A stretch of 64,000 nucleotides of DNA from Sphingobium sp. JS3065 (GCF_026427355.1 NZ_CP102664.1:1550001-1614000), one strand, 5' to 3'. Positions 9,375-20,272 are shown, numbered from the stretch's first letter. A program made the numbers and translations. Notes: generated by a model not told the origin, from the letters alone.

Positions 9375-9473
9375 TCCATTTTGGATGGATCGCCGATTTT
9401 CGCTGGCCTTCTAACAATTTATGGTTAACCGCCGCGGCGCGACCCGAAGCTTTTACCTGGTGAAAGCTCACCT

Positions 9474-9503
9474 GCCCGGCAGCCATGGCTGCCGGGCTTT
9501 TTT
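9474..9503 (+). terminator. intrinsic terminator with a possible small RNA upstream
   Basis: GCCCGGCAGC and GCTGCCGGGC form a perfect 10-bp stem around CATG, followed by six T residues. It can end the aminotransferase transcript, which stops 100 bp before. The intervening 9375-9473 contains a second stem, AGCTTT...AAAGCT (about 9448-9468), so a short independent RNA is possible (see findings). Confidence 0.88.
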
Positions 9504-9570
9504 GGCGCTATGCCGATATTTGGAGAGATGGCGGCCCTTCAGCCACGGCGCTTGATGCTGAATCAAAAGA

Positions 9571-9655
9571 TGGTGCGGGCGGTCGGAATCGAACCGACAC
9601 TCCTTTCGGAACCGGATTTTGAGTCCGGCGCGTCTACCAGTTTCACCACGCCCGC
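9571..9655 (-). tRNA. tRNA-Leu(CAA)
   Basis: Read on the minus strand, the 85-nt gene starts GCGGGCGTGGTGAAACTGG and ends with an encoded CCA. The acceptor arms GCGGGCG/CGCCCGC pair. The anticodon stem CCGGA/TCCGG surrounds the loop CTCAAAA, giving anticodon CAA. A long variable arm and a GGTTCGATTCC T-arm identify a class II tRNA that reads UUG. Confidence 0.96.
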
Positions 9656-9814
9656 ATGCGCTTCACCGCGTTTTCCATGCCGGAGGATGATTCCATCCCC
9701 CTTGAAAACGCCAAGGTGGAGCGCCAATGGCAAAATCGGCGGCCAGCGTCCAGCCAAAAATCAACGCTTCCGACTTCTCGCGGTTGCGAGATGGACCCAG
9801 CGGCGATAGCCTGC

Positions 9815-9842
9815 TTGCGTAACGAGCGCCGCAGGGTATAAG
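9815..9842 (+). promoter_or_regulatory. candidate promoter of the zwf operon
   Basis: TTGCGT (9815-9820) and TATAAG (9837-9842) resemble sigma-70 -35 and -10 boxes with a 16-bp spacer. They lie about 50 bp before the zwf start, in the space between the divergent tRNA-Leu and zwf. Confidence 0.55.
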
Positions 9843-9889
9843 GGCGGCCTCGTGCAGACCTGAAAACACCAAACGGAAAAGGGTGTCCT

Positions 9890-11350
9890 TTGACCGAACC
9901 GTCTGCCACGTTCCTGTTGTTCGGCGCCACCGGCGACCTGGCGCACAGGATGATCTTTCCTTCGCTCTACAATCTGCTGGCCGATGGGCTGCTGCCGGAC
10001 GATTTCCTGATCATCGCGTCGGGGCGGTCCGAATTCACCGACGATCAGTTTCGCGACGACATCGACAAGGCGCTGCGGAAATTCCTGGCCGCCGACCGCT
10101 ATGATCCCGTTATTGCCGAGCGGTTGTGCAGCATTATCGTCTATCAACCGGTCGAAGCGGGCAATGCCACGCAGTTCAAGGCTCTGGCGGAGCGGCTGGA
10201 CGGACGGCTCGACAAGGGCGTGTCCGTCTATCTGTCGACCCCCCCTTCCCTGTTCGCGCCGACCGCGCAGGGGCTGGCGGAAGCCGGGCTGATCACGCCG
10301 AAGACGCGGATCGCCATGGAAAAGCCGATCGGGAAGGATCTGGCGTCCTCGAAAGAGGTCAATGACGGCATCGGCGCGCTGTTTGCGGAGGAGCAGATTT
10401 TCCGCGTCGACCATTATCTGGGCAAGGAAACCGTCCAGAACCTGCTCGCCCTGCGCTTCGGCAATGTAATGTTCGAGCCGCTGTGGAACGCCACCGCCAT
10501 AGATCATGTGCAGATCACCGTGGGCGAGACGGTGGGGCTGGAAGGCCGCGTATCCTATTATGACGGCGTCGGCGCGCTGCGCGACATGGTGCAGAACCAT
10601 GTGCTGCAAATCCTGTCGATCATCGCCATGGAGCCGCCCGCCCGGATGGACCCGACCGCCGTGCGCGACGAGAAGGTGAAGGCGCTGCGTTCGCTGCGCC
10701 CGATGACGGCGGAGACCACCAAGACCCATAGCGTGCGGGGACAATATACGCCGGGCGCTGTCGGCGGGCAGATCGTCACCGGCTATGCCGAAGAGCTGGG
10801 CAAGCCGTCCGACACCGAAACCTTCGTCGCGCTGAAGGCCCATATCGACAATTGGCGCTGGCAGGGCGTGCCCTTCTACCTGCGCACGGGCAAGCGCATG
10901 CCGACGCGCCATTCGGAAATATTGATCCAGTTCAAGCCGGTGCGCCATTCGATCTTCGGGCGGAACGGCGGGTCGGGGCTGGAGCCGAACACCCTGATCA
11001 TCCGGTTGCAGCCGGAGGAATTCATCCGCCTGCTCATCATGACGAAAAGGCCGGGGCTGGAGCGCGACGTGCATCTGGAGGAAGTGACGCTGGACGTGTC
11101 GCTGACCGCCGCCTTTGCCGGGCAGCGCCGCCGCATCGCCTATGAGCGGCTGATCCTGGACCTGCTCGCGGGCGACGCCACCCTGTTCGTGCGCCGCGAT
11201 GAGGTGGAGGCGCAATGGACCTGGATCGATTCGATCATCGAGGGGTGGAAGCAGGCGGGCGTGAAGCCTTCGCCCTATTCTTCAGGGAACTGGGGGCCGT
11301 CCTCAGCCATTGCCCTTATCGAACGTGACGGAGCAAGCTGGAATGACTGA
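9890..11350 (+). CDS. zwf: glucose-6-phosphate 1-dehydrogenase
   Basis: This enzyme oxidises glucose-6-phosphate to 6-phosphogluconolactone and makes NADPH or NADH. The 486-residue length is normal. [11 protein letters not shown] is the dinucleotide-binding loop and [13 protein letters not shown] is the G6PD active-site signature with the catalytic His and substrate Lys. The start is a TTG at 9890 giving [12 protein letters not shown]; no in-frame ATG fits, and an AACGGAAAAGGG sequence lies just upstream. The stop overlaps the edd start by 8 bp. It is the first gene of the Entner-Doudoroff operon. Confidence 0.95.
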   Translation: MTEPSATFLLFGATGDLAHRMIFPSLYNLLADGLLPDDFLIIASGRSEFTDDQFRDDIDKALRKFLAADRYDPVIAERLCSIIVYQPVEAGNATQFKALAERLDGRLDKGVSVYLSTPPSLFAPTAQGLAEAGLITPKTRIAMEKPIGKDLASSKEVNDGIGALFAEEQIFRVDHYLGKETVQNLLALRFGNVMFEPLWNATAIDHVQITVGETVGLEGRVSYYDGVGALRDMVQNHVLQILSIIAMEPPARMDPTAVRDEKVKALRSLRPMTAETTKTHSVRGQYTPGAVGGQIVTGYAEELGKPSDTETFVALKAHIDNWRWQGVPFYLRTGKRMPTRHSEILIQFKPVRHSIFGRNGGSGLEPNTLIIRLQPEEFIRLLIMTKRPGLERDVHLEEVTLDVSLTAAFAGQRRRIAYERLILDLLAGDATLFVRRDEVEAQWTWIDSIIEGWKQAGVKPSPYSSGNWGPSSAIALIERDGASWND

Positions 11351-13184
11351 TCTTCATCCGGTGATCGCCAGGGTCACCGAACGCATCGTGAAGCGGAGCG
11401 CCGCTTCGCGTCTCAAATATCTGAGCCTGATCGAGCGCGGGCGGGATGCGGGGACCAATCGCGACCAGCTTTCCTGCGGGAACCTGGCCCATGGCTTTGC
11501 CGCGAGCGGCGAAGACAAGGCTGTCATCCGCAACGGCGCGGCGATGAATTTCGGCATAGTCACCGCCTATAACGACATGTTGTCGGCGCATCAGCCCTAT
11601 GGCCGCTATCCGGAGCTAATCAAATTGGCGGCGCGGGAGGTGGGCTGCACCGCGCAGGTGGCAGGCGGCGTTCCGGCGATGTGCGACGGCGTGACCCAGG
11701 GTCAGGCGGGCATGGACCTGTCGCTCTTTTCCCGCGACACGATAGCCTTGTCGACGGCGGTGGCGCTGTCCCATGCGATGTTCGAGGGCGCGCTGCTGCT
11801 GGGCATTTGCGACAAGATCGTGCCGGGTTTGCTGATCGGCGCGCTGCGTTTCGGGCATCTGCCGACCATCCTGATCCCCGCCGGGCCGATGCCTTCGGGC
11901 CTCGCCAACAAGGAAAAGGTGCGCATCCGCCAGCTTTACGCCGAGGGCAAGGTGGGCCGGGAGGAATTGCTGGAGTCCGAAAGCGCCAGCTATCATGGCG
12001 CGGGCACCTGCACCTTCTACGGCACGGCGAACAGCAATCAGATGATGATGGAGATGATGGGGCTGCACATGCCCGCCGCCTCCTTCGTCCATCCGGGCAC
12101 CAAGCTGCGGCAGGAATTGACGCGGGCGGCGGTGCATCAACTGTCGCGCATCGGATGGACCAAAGACGGACAACCCAACGATGACTATCGGCCGCTTGGT
12201 CATTGCGTCGATGAGAAGGCGATCGTCAACGCGATCATCGGCCTGATGGCGACCGGCGGATCGACCAATCATGCGATCCATCTGCCAGCCATCGCGCGGG
12301 CGGCGGGGATCGTCATCGACTGGACCGATTTTGCGGAGATTTCCAACGTCGTGCCGTTGCTGGCGCGGGTCTATCCCAATGGATCGGGCGATGTGAACAA
12401 TTTCCATGCGGCGGGCGGCATTTCCTATGTGATCCGCGAGTTGTTGGAAAATGGCCTGCTGCACGGGGATATTCCGACCGTCGCCCGCCGGGGCCTGGCC
12501 GATTATGGGCAGGAGCCGGTGCTGGAAAATGACGCGCTGGTCTGGAAGGACGTGCCGGAATCGCGGGACGAGACGATCCTGCGCCCGGTGTCCCATCCAT
12601 TCAGTCCGGATGGGGGCATGAAGCTGCTGTCCGGCAATCTGGGGCGCTGCGTCATGAAAGTGAGCGCGGTCGACAAAGACCGCTGGACCGTCGAGGCTCC
12701 TGCGGCGGTGTTTCACGATCAGGACGATGTGCTGCGCGCCTTCAAGGCGGGTGAGTTGGAGCGCGACGTGGTGGTCGTGGTGCGGTTTCAGGGACCGAAG
12801 GCGAACGGCATGCCGGAACTGCACAAGCTGACCCCGGCGCTGGGCGTGTTGCAGGATCGCGGGTTCCGCGTGGCGTTGCTGACCGACGGGCGCATGTCGG
12901 GCGCTTCGGGCAAGGTGCCGGCGGCCATTCACCTGTCGCCGGAGGCTTTGGGCGGCGGTCCCATCGGCAAGCTGCGCGACGGCGATCTCGTCCGAGTGTG
13001 CGCGGAGATGGGGGAAGTCACGGCGCTGGTCGACGCGGCGGAGTGGGAGGCGCGGGATGTGCCTGCCGCCCCCCCTGCCCCCTATGATACGGGCCGGGAA
13101 TTGTTCGCGCTGTTCCGGCATCACAGCGATCTGGCGGAGAGCGGCGCCTCGCCCATTCTGGCGGCGATGGAGGCCGAAGTTTAA
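11343..13184 (+). CDS. edd: phosphogluconate dehydratase
   Basis: Edd converts 6-phosphogluconate to 2-keto-3-deoxy-6-phosphogluconate, the committing step of the Entner-Doudoroff pathway. The 613 residues fit the ILVD/EDD family. Visible motifs include the Fe-S ligand regions in [19 protein letters not shown] and CGNLAHGF, the [14 protein letters not shown] block, and [17 protein letters not shown] near the C-terminus. ATG 11343 overlaps the zwf stop, implying translational coupling. Confidence 0.95.
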   Translation: MTDLHPVIARVTERIVKRSAASRLKYLSLIERGRDAGTNRDQLSCGNLAHGFAASGEDKAVIRNGAAMNFGIVTAYNDMLSAHQPYGRYPELIKLAAREVGCTAQVAGGVPAMCDGVTQGQAGMDLSLFSRDTIALSTAVALSHAMFEGALLLGICDKIVPGLLIGALRFGHLPTILIPAGPMPSGLANKEKVRIRQLYAEGKVGREELLESESASYHGAGTCTFYGTANSNQMMMEMMGLHMPAASFVHPGTKLRQELTRAAVHQLSRIGWTKDGQPNDDYRPLGHCVDEKAIVNAIIGLMATGGSTNHAIHLPAIARAAGIVIDWTDFAEISNVVPLLARVYPNGSGDVNNFHAAGGISYVIRELLENGLLHGDIPTVARRGLADYGQEPVLENDALVWKDVPESRDETILRPVSHPFSPDGGMKLLSGNLGRCVMKVSAVDKDRWTVEAPAAVFHDQDDVLRAFKAGELERDVVVVVRFQGPKANGMPELHKLTPALGVLQDRGFRVALLTDGRMSGASGKVPAAIHLSPEALGGGPIGKLRDGDLVRVCAEMGEVTALVDAAEWEARDVPAAPPAPYDTGRELFALFRHHSDLAESGASPILAAMEAEV

Positions 13185-13206
13185 GAGCTACGCCTGGCCT
13201 CACGAG

Positions 13207-13226
13207 ATCCCAGCCTTCGCTGGGAT
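13207..13226. repeat. short intergenic hairpin between edd and glk
   Basis: ATCCCAGC and GCTGGGAT pair as an 8-bp stem with a CTTC tetraloop. There is no T-run, so it does not look like a terminator. It sits inside the operon in the 70-bp edd-glk gap and could act as a message-processing or stability element. Confidence 0.65.
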
Positions 13227-13254
13227 GACCGAAATGAATGGAGAAAGGTCGTTC

Positions 13255-14220
13255 ATGACCGAGATCATCGCAGCCGACATCGGCGGCACCAATGCCCGCT
13301 TCGCCCGCGCGAAACTGAACGCGCGCAATGTGCCGACGCTGGGCAAGGTGCGCAAATATAAGGTGGCGGAATATCCCAGCCTTCAGGCCTGCTGGGCGAC
13401 CTTCGTCAAGGATGAGGGCGGCCATCTGCCGGCGTCCGCCTCCATCGCCTTCGCCACCGCCATCGGGCGGGATGTGATCAAGCTGACCAACAGCGCCTGG
13501 GTGATCCGGCCCGACACGCTGGACGAGGAACTGGGCATCAAGCATTTGCGGCTGGTCAATGATTTCGAGGCGGTGGCCCATGCCGTGGCCCGTCTGCCGC
13601 AGGAAAATCTGCCGCTGCTGTTCGGGGAGGACAGACCCTTCCCGCGTGATGGCGGGGTGACGATATTGGGGCCGGGCACGGGCCTGGGCGTGGCGATGAT
13701 CGCCTTCGACGATGGCGAGCCGCATGTTATCGCGACCGAAGGCGGCCATCTGGATTTCGCGCCGCTCGATCCGTTGGAGGAGAAGATACTCGCCTATTTG
13801 CGCGACAAGTTCCTGCGCGTGTCGACCGAGAGGATCGTGTCGGGACCGGGCCTCAACAATATCTACAAGGCGATGGCGACCATCGGCCATGACCGTGTGG
13901 TGCTGATGGAGGATGCCGAGCTTTGGCAGGCGGCTATCGACGGCACAGACAAGTTTGCGCGGGCGGCGTTCGATCGTTTCTGCATGTCCTATGGGTCGGT
14001 CGCGGGCGACCTGGCGCTGGCGCAGGGGCCGCATGCCGTGGTGCTGGCGGGCGGGCTGACGCAGCGGATGCGGGCCTTGTTGCCGCATAGCGGTTTCCAT
14101 CAGCGCTTCACCGCCAAGGGGCGGTTCGAAAGCCTGATGAAATCCGTGCCGATCCGGCTCGCCCTGCATGACGAAATCGGGCTGTACGGCGCCGCCGCGG
14201 CCTTTCGGGAGAAGAGATGA
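13255..14220 (+). CDS. glk: glucokinase
   Basis: This ATP-dependent kinase phosphorylates glucose to glucose-6-phosphate, the Zwf substrate. The 321 residues start with the sugar-kinase phosphate-1 motif AADIGGTNARFA. LRLVNDFEAVAHA contains the catalytic Asp, and GPGTGLGVAMI and EGGHLDFAPLD are typical of the bacterial glucokinase family (Glk, PF02685). ATG 13255 is preferred because GGAGAAAGG lies just upstream; an ATG at 13234 is also in frame. The stop overlaps the eda start (ATGA). Confidence 0.93.
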   Translation: MTEIIAADIGGTNARFARAKLNARNVPTLGKVRKYKVAEYPSLQACWATFVKDEGGHLPASASIAFATAIGRDVIKLTNSAWVIRPDTLDEELGIKHLRLVNDFEAVAHAVARLPQENLPLLFGEDRPFPRDGGVTILGPGTGLGVAMIAFDDGEPHVIATEGGHLDFAPLDPLEEKILAYLRDKFLRVSTERIVSGPGLNNIYKAMATIGHDRVVLMEDAELWQAAIDGTDKFARAAFDRFCMSYGSVAGDLALAQGPHAVVLAGGLTQRMRALLPHSGFHQRFTAKGRFESLMKSVPIRLALHDEIGLYGAAAAFREKR

Positions 14221-14837
14221 TGGGTTTGAGCGTTGAACGGGTGATGGAACTGGCCCCGGTGATCCCGGTGCTGGTGGTGGACCGGGTCGAGGACGCGCTG
14301 CCCATAGCGCGGGCGCTGGTGAAGGGCGGGCTGCCCGCGCTGGAAGTGACGTTGCGGACGCCCGCCGCTCTGGATGTGATCCGGGAGATGGCGCAGGTAG
14401 AGGGCGCGGTGGTCGGCGCGGGGACCGTGCTGAATCCCGCGCAACTGGATGCCGCGATGGAGGCGGGCGCGCGCTTCATCGTCAGCCCCGGCCTCACCGA
14501 GCCGTTGGGCCGGGCGGCGATTGCGGCGGGGATTCCCTTCCTGCCCGGCACCGCGACGGCGGGCGACATCATGCGCGGGCTGGACATGGGCCTGTCGCAT
14601 TTCAAATTCTTTCCGGCGGAGACTTCGGGCGGCCTGCCTGCGCTGAAGGCTCTGGCGGCGCCGCTGCACATGGCGCGTTTCTGCCCGACCGGCGGGATCA
14701 CGGCGGAAAGCGCGCCAAAATGGCTGGCCGAACCCTTCATCAAATGCGTCGGCGGCAGTTGGGTCGTGCCCAAGGGGCCGGTCGATCCGGCGAGGATCGA
14801 GGCTTTGGCGCGGGAAGCGGCGGCGTTGCCGCGCTGA
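14217..14837 (+). CDS. eda: KDPG aldolase (2-dehydro-3-deoxyphosphogluconate aldolase)
   Basis: Eda splits KDPG into pyruvate and glyceraldehyde-3-phosphate. The 206 residues show the class I aldolase features: EVTLRTPAAL with the catalytic Glu, GAGTVLNPAQL, and SHFKFFPAET with the Schiff-base lysine. FCPTGGIT forms the phosphate site. The first ATG overlaps the glk stop; a second ATG directly follows. It is the last gene of the zwf-edd-glk-eda unit. Confidence 0.94.
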   Translation: MMGLSVERVMELAPVIPVLVVDRVEDALPIARALVKGGLPALEVTLRTPAALDVIREMAQVEGAVVGAGTVLNPAQLDAAMEAGARFIVSPGLTEPLGRAAIAAGIPFLPGTATAGDIMRGLDMGLSHFKFFPAETSGGLPALKALAAPLHMARFCPTGGITAESAPKWLAEPFIKCVGGSWVVPKGPVDPARIEALAREAAALPR

Positions 14838-14865
14838 GCTTGCCTCCGCGCCCACGCCATCCTAG

Positions 14866-15387
14866 ATGCGTTTCATGATCCTGCGTCGGCTGCTTCCCTC
14901 TCTGGCCCTTTTCCTGTCCGGTTGCGCCAGCACCTTTCAGGGCTATCCCTCGCTCGCCAAGCGGGCGATAGAGGATGCGCCCATTGCCGAGGTGTCGCAG
15001 GCGCCCTCCCCCGTCGCGCCGGAGCCGGAGCTGGTCCGGAATGTGGACCGGCTGACGGCGCAGGCCCAGGCGGGCGGGGCGGCTTTCGACAAGGCATGGC
15101 CGGAGGCGGACAGGGTGACGCGGGCGGCTGCGGGGTCGGCGGTTTCCAGCGAGGCCTGGGTGGCGGCGCAAACGGCGCTGAGCACGCTCGAAACGGCGCG
15201 CAACGACAGCGTGTCTGCGCTGGCGAGCCTGGACGTTCTTTATGTCGAGCGCAGCAATGCCGTGTCGGAGGGCAAGGTCGGCGGCGGGATCGATGCGATC
15301 GATGCCGCGCGCGGCGCGGCGCTGGCGATCGTGGATAGCCAGAATGATCGGCTGGACGTGCTCAAGGGGCGGTTGGCTCAGCCTTGA
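14866..15387 (+). CDS. putative lipoprotein of unknown function
   Basis: The 173-residue protein begins with a basic, hydrophobic leader ending in the lipobox LSGC (Cys at about residue 20), so it should be lipidated and anchored in a membrane. The mature part is Ala-rich and predicted helical (SSEAWVAAQTALSTLETARNDS), suggesting a coiled coil facing the periplasm. I recognise no domain. It follows eda by 28 bp and may be co-transcribed. Confidence 0.75.
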   Translation: MRFMILRRLLPSLALFLSGCASTFQGYPSLAKRAIEDAPIAEVSQAPSPVAPEPELVRNVDRLTAQAQAGGAAFDKAWPEADRVTRAAAGSAVSSEAWVAAQTALSTLETARNDSVSALASLDVLYVERSNAVSEGKVGGGIDAIDAARGAALAIVDSQNDRLDVLKGRLAQP

Positions 15388-15426
15388 TCTGAAACATTGC
15401 CCATGGTCATGTAACCTTGGGCTGGT

Positions 15427-16011
15427 TCAATCCGATGCGAAGGCCGCCTTGACCGCGCCCTTATGCGCCTTCCCATTATGGACATAATGGTCGACGCCTT
15501 CGCGCATGTCGATCAGCGCTTCGTCGGACAGGTCGCGCATATATTTGGCGGGGCGGCCCGCCCAGAGTTGACGATGCAGCACCGTCTTCCCCGGTGAAAG
15601 CAGCGCGCCCGCGGCCAGCATGGCATCGCTTTCCACCGTGCAGCCGCTCATGACTATGGCGCCAAGGCCAACGAAGGCCCGATCCTTCAGGACGCAGCCA
15701 TGAACCATCGCCATATGGCCGATCAGCACGTCTTCCCCGATAATCGTGGGCCAGCCTTCGGACGGGCGGCCGTTGATATTGTCGCCGGGGCTGTCACAAT
15801 GGACCACCGTGCCGTCCTGGATATTGGTGCGCGCGCCGATATGGATGAAATTAATGTCCGCCCGGATCACGCAATTATACCAGATGCTGACGTCGGGACC
15901 GATCTCCACATCCCCGATGATCCGGCAACCCGGCGCGATGAAGGCGCTGGGGTGGATCACCGGGCTTTTGCCGTTGAGCGGGATGATCGAGACGTCGGGA
16001 TGATCGGTCAT
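15427..16011 (-). CDS. gamma-carbonic anhydrase-like hexapeptide-repeat protein
   Basis: This 194-residue protein has a left-handed beta-helix with imperfect hexapeptide repeats across residues 20-150. Metal-ligand-like histidines appear in TVVHCD and LIGHMAMVHGC, the pattern of the gamma-CA/PaaY/YrdA group. Such proteins bind Zn or Fe; some hydrate CO2 and others are thioesterases or have no known activity. Its start lies 3 bp after the hemB stop, so the two are co-transcribed. Confidence 0.87.
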   Translation of the reverse strand: MTDHPDVSIIPLNGKSPVIHPSAFIAPGCRIIGDVEIGPDVSIWYNCVIRADINFIHIGARTNIQDGTVVHCDSPGDNINGRPSEGWPTIIGEDVLIGHMAMVHGCVLKDRAFVGLGAIVMSGCTVESDAMLAAGALLSPGKTVLHRQLWAGRPAKYMRDLSDEALIDMREGVDHYVHNGKAHKGAVKAAFASD

Positions 16012-16014
16012 GTT

Positions 16015-17028
<1,014 letters not shown>

Positions 17029-17057
17029 CTACCCCCGCCGGATCAAGCATGGGGACG

Positions 17058-18653
17058 CTATTTGGCGAAGCGGCGGAAGAAGCTGTCCTCGTTCCAGGCC
17101 GGACGATCCGGCGCGTTGGCGATGCGCAGGGTCACGGCGGCGACATAGTCGTTGAGCTTCACCGATTCCGCCGGCATCACCGGCTGGTTCGCGTCATCCT
17201 TCGGCGAATGGTAGATATTGGCGCGCCAGGCCTTTTCCACCGTCGCCTCCGGCGTGTCCGCCTTGAAGCCATATTTGAAGAACAGCGCGGGGATGCCGGT
17301 GCGGATGAAACTATATTGGTCGGATCGGATGAAGACGTTCCGGTCCGGGAAAGGATCGGGCGTGATCGGCAGGTTCGTCTGCGCGCTCACCGCCGCCGCG
17401 TCCTTGCCGAGGCTGCTCTGGTCGTAGCCGATGGGCGTCACGCTGGTCAGGGGAAAGATCGGCAGCGCCATGTCGAAATTGAGGTTCGCCACCAGATCCT
17501 TGTGCGGCACGGTGGGCCGCTTGGCGAAATAGGTCGAGCCGAGCAGCCCCTTTTCCTCCGCCGTCACGAAGGCGAACAGGATCGAGCGTTTGGGCTTGCC
17601 CCTGCCCTCGCGCAGGGTGCGGGCGATTTCGAGCAGGCTGGCGACGCCGGAAGCGTTGTCGATGGCGCCGTTGTAGATCGCGTCGCCCTTGATCGGCGTG
17701 CCGACGCCATAGCCGTCGAGATGGGCGGACAGGACGACATATTGCTTTTTGAGAAGCGAGTCGGTTCCCGGCATGACGGCGATGATGTTGGGCGATGACA
17801 GGTCGGCGCGGCGGGCGGCCACCTTTGCGTCCAGACGCTGCGCCAGCGCGAAGGACGGGACCGGCGCCGATCGATCGGCCGCGTCGGCGACCTGCGCGAA
17901 ATCATGGCCGGAACCGGCGAAGAGCAAAGCGGATTTGGCCGGATCGAACTGTGCGCTCAGGAAAGGCGTGGCGGTGTCGCGCAGGGCCGTATCCTGGAAG
18001 AACAGCGCGGGCTGGCTGGAGAGCGCCATGCGGCGATCCCAGGGGATTTCCACCTGCCTGGGCGTGACGAGCTGGATCAGCCCCAATGCGCCCTGCCGAG
18101 CGAGCCAGGTCGCCCGTTCGGACCGGGCATGGGATTTGAGCGCGCCGGAAATGGTCGCAGGCCCGCCGGAAACGACCACCACGATCTTGCCCTTAAGGTC
18201 GAGTCCGGCGAAATCGTCATGCCCCGCTTCGGGGAGGTGCAGGCCATAGCCCGCAAAGACCAGCGGCGCGCTGACAGTGGGCGGAACGGGACCGCCGCCG
18301 CCCGAGAAAATTATGTCGGCGGGCACGGCAAGCGGCGTTTCGCCCTGTGCGCCGATCAGGCTGGCGCTGCTGTCCTGCGACAGGATCACCTGCTCCGTGA
18401 AGGCGATGGGCTGTTTATAGCCGTGCGTGCCCGCTGGCTGGAGGCCGAGCGCCTGAAGCCGGGCGATCACATAATCCGCCGCCTTGTCATAACCGGGCTT
18501 GCCGGTGCCGCGTCCTTCATAGGCATCGTCGGCAAGGGTGCGGACGTGGCTCCACCAGGCTTCCGCCCGCTTATCCAGCACTTTGTCATCCGGAGCGGCC
18601 AAGGCCGTCGTGCCGATCAATCCCAGGAGGAGTCCGGAAAACAGTTTGCGCAT
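17058..18653 (-). CDS. secreted M28-family metallopeptidase
   Basis: The protein (about 531 residues) opens with a Sec signal peptide, MRKLFSGLLLGLIGTTALA. A protease-associated (PA) insertion is likely around 140-220. The M28 zinc motifs are LSAHLDGYG, GAIDNASGVASLLEIAR with the bridging Asp, EEKGLLGS with the catalytic Glu, and a distal His in NIYHSPKDD. It probably trims peptides in the periplasm. ATG 18653 is preferred over the ATG at 18662 because the GAGGG site is then about 10 nt upstream. Confidence 0.88.
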   Translation of the reverse strand: MRKLFSGLLLGLIGTTALAAPDDKVLDKRAEAWWSHVRTLADDAYEGRGTGKPGYDKAADYVIARLQALGLQPAGTHGYKQPIAFTEQVILSQDSSASLIGAQGETPLAVPADIIFSGGGGPVPPTVSAPLVFAGYGLHLPEAGHDDFAGLDLKGKIVVVVSGGPATISGALKSHARSERATWLARQGALGLIQLVTPRQVEIPWDRRMALSSQPALFFQDTALRDTATPFLSAQFDPAKSALLFAGSGHDFAQVADAADRSAPVPSFALAQRLDAKVAARRADLSSPNIIAVMPGTDSLLKKQYVVLSAHLDGYGVGTPIKGDAIYNGAIDNASGVASLLEIARTLREGRGKPKRSILFAFVTAEEKGLLGSTYFAKRPTVPHKDLVANLNFDMALPIFPLTSVTPIGYDQSSLGKDAAAVSAQTNLPITPDPFPDRNVFIRSDQYSFIRTGIPALFFKYGFKADTPEATVEKAWRANIYHSPKDDANQPVMPAESVKLNDYVAAVTLRIANAPDRPAWNEDSFFRRFAK

Positions 18654-18775
18654 CAGCCACATGCCCTCTTTTGGAAACCCGACGATCTTGCCCGATCCGG
18701 TGCGACGAACAAGGGGGCTTGGAACCGCTACCGCCTATTCGTATCAGGATCGCGATATTGAGTTGGGAGATCGTG

Positions 18776-19480
18776 ATGCCGCTTCCCCGTTTTCTCGCTT
18801 TTGCGGTCGTCACGATGGCGGGACTGGCGGCCCCTGCCGGGGCGGCGACGCGGGGCTTCACCCTTTCCAGCTTCGACGCGATCCGGGTGGAGGCGCCGGT
18901 CGAGGTCGTGATTACCACAGGCGCCGGGGCGTCCGCACGGGCGGAGGGGGATCAGGCGGTGCTGGACCGGCTGAAGCTGAACCTGTCGGGACGCCTGCTG
19001 GCGGTGACGATGGAGCGGGCGCAGCCGGGCGAGAAATCCGGCGGGCGGGCGGTGCTGCGGCTGTCGACCGGCGATCTGGGCCGGGTAGTGCTGACCGGGG
19101 GCGGATCGGTTTCGATCAGCCGGATGAAGGGGCTGCGCGGGGAGATCGTGCTGGGCGGCAATGGCGATGTCAGCGTGGCGGCGGTGGATCTGGAGCAGCT
19201 TCATCTGGGCGTGGCGGGGGCCGGGCGAGCGAATCTGGCCGGACGGGTCGGTGTGGCGACGGTGCGGGTCACTGGTCCGGGCGCGGTGGCGGCCGAGGGA
19301 TTGCGGGCGCGGCAGGCCGTGCTGACGAATGACGGACCGGGGAATGTGGCGCTGACGGCGGAGGTGACGGCCAGGGTCACGGCTTCCGGATCGGGCGATG
19401 TGACGGTGGTCGGGAAAGCGGCGTGCAGCGTCGACAATCGCGGGACGGGGCGGATCAGTTGCGGGGGTGTGGCTTATTAG
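18776..19480 (+). CDS. secreted DUF2807 (head GIN domain) protein
   Basis: The 234-residue protein has a cleavable signal peptide ending AGAA. After that it consists of short beta-rich repeats with many glycine turns (LTGGGSVSISRMKGLRG, LGGNGDVSVAAVDLE, ASGSGDVTVVG). This is the pattern of DUF2807, a right-handed beta-solenoid domain of cell-surface or periplasmic proteins. Its role is unknown. A GGGAGA ribosome site precedes ATG 18776. Confidence 0.82.
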   Translation: MPLPRFLAFAVVTMAGLAAPAGAATRGFTLSSFDAIRVEAPVEVVITTGAGASARAEGDQAVLDRLKLNLSGRLLAVTMERAQPGEKSGGRAVLRLSTGDLGRVVLTGGGSVSISRMKGLRGEIVLGGNGDVSVAAVDLEQLHLGVAGAGRANLAGRVGVATVRVTGPGAVAAEGLRARQAVLTNDGPGNVALTAEVTARVTASGSGDVTVVGKAACSVDNRGTGRISCGGVAY

Positions 19481-19540
19481 CGCTTTCCAGTCAGATGGCA
19501 TCATCTGACGTTTAAGAAATCGCGGTAAAACAAAGGAATA

Positions 19541-19582
19541 GAGCGGTCTATCTGATTCAATCAGATCGAAAACCGCTCTAGT
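19541..19582. repeat. nested intergenic palindrome
   Basis: TAGAGCGGT (19541-19549) pairs with ACCGCTCTA (19574-19582), and inside it ATCTGATT/AATCAGAT forms a second stem. The two-tier palindrome with an AGAGCGGT core resembles a dispersed intergenic repeat seen in many alphaproteobacteria. It lies between the DUF2807 and PilZ genes. The rest of 19481-19659 shows nothing I can assign. Confidence 0.7.
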
Positions 19583-19659
19583 GCCTGGAGGATATCGTTG
19601 CACTTAACCGCTTCTTAGCACCTCTATCGTAACGATTTGGCATCCATTCAAGGTATGTC

Positions 19660-20145
19660 ATGCCGAACTTGCTTTCCGCCAATGCCGCCGCTGCCGTCCG
19701 CGTCTCGAACCGGCAGAAGCTGCTGCGCCCCTCCACATTGCGCCTGCGGGAACAGAAGCCGTTCGACGTCGTCATCGACGATCTTTCCAGCGAAGGTTGC
19801 CGCATATCCTCCACCGTGCCGCTGGCGGCGGGCGAAGCGATCAGCCTGGGCCTGCCCGGCATCGGGAGATGCGCCGCGCGCGTCATCTGGTCGGGCGGCA
19901 AGGTGGCGGGCTGTCGGTTCGACCGGCCGCTTCACGACGCGCAGATCGAGAAAATCAAGTTGGCGCATACGGTCGTCACTGGTAGTTTCGGATGCGCCGC
20001 CATCCATGTCGATCGGGAAGGTGAGACCATGTCTCTTCCTTCAAAATCCAAGCGCATTGCCCTTATAGTTGGTTTGTCCCTGCTTTCCTGGGGATTATTT
20101 GGATTTTTGGGGTGGGCCGTTAAAATGCTCGCCCTGTCACATTGA
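19660..20145 (+). CDS. PilZ-domain protein with C-terminal membrane anchor
   Basis: This 161-residue protein carries a PilZ domain at about 15-105, the cyclic di-GMP receptor fold. The basic motif RVSNRQKLLRPSTLRLRE and the DDLSSEGCRIS stretch, matching D/NxSxxG, are the two ligand-binding signatures. Residues about 130-155 (IALIVGLSLLSWGLFGFLGW) form one transmembrane helix, so the PilZ domain should face the cytoplasm at the inner membrane. Its place at the edge of an EPS locus suggests c-di-GMP control of polysaccharide synthesis; that role is inference. Confidence 0.82.
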   Translation: MPNLLSANAAAAVRVSNRQKLLRPSTLRLREQKPFDVVIDDLSSEGCRISSTVPLAAGEAISLGLPGIGRCAARVIWSGGKVAGCRFDRPLHDAQIEKIKLAHTVVTGSFGCAAIHVDREGETMSLPSKSKRIALIVGLSLLSWGLFGFLGWAVKMLALSH

Positions 20146-20272
20146 TCCTGGATCGCGCACAGTCTCTATTGGATCGTCGGAAAAAGGCCGTTTGACTTGG
20201 ATCAATGGTCCAAAATATTGAAGTTTTTCCTTAACGCTTGACGAATCCTCTATTTTTGAGTTGTAGCGTCAC

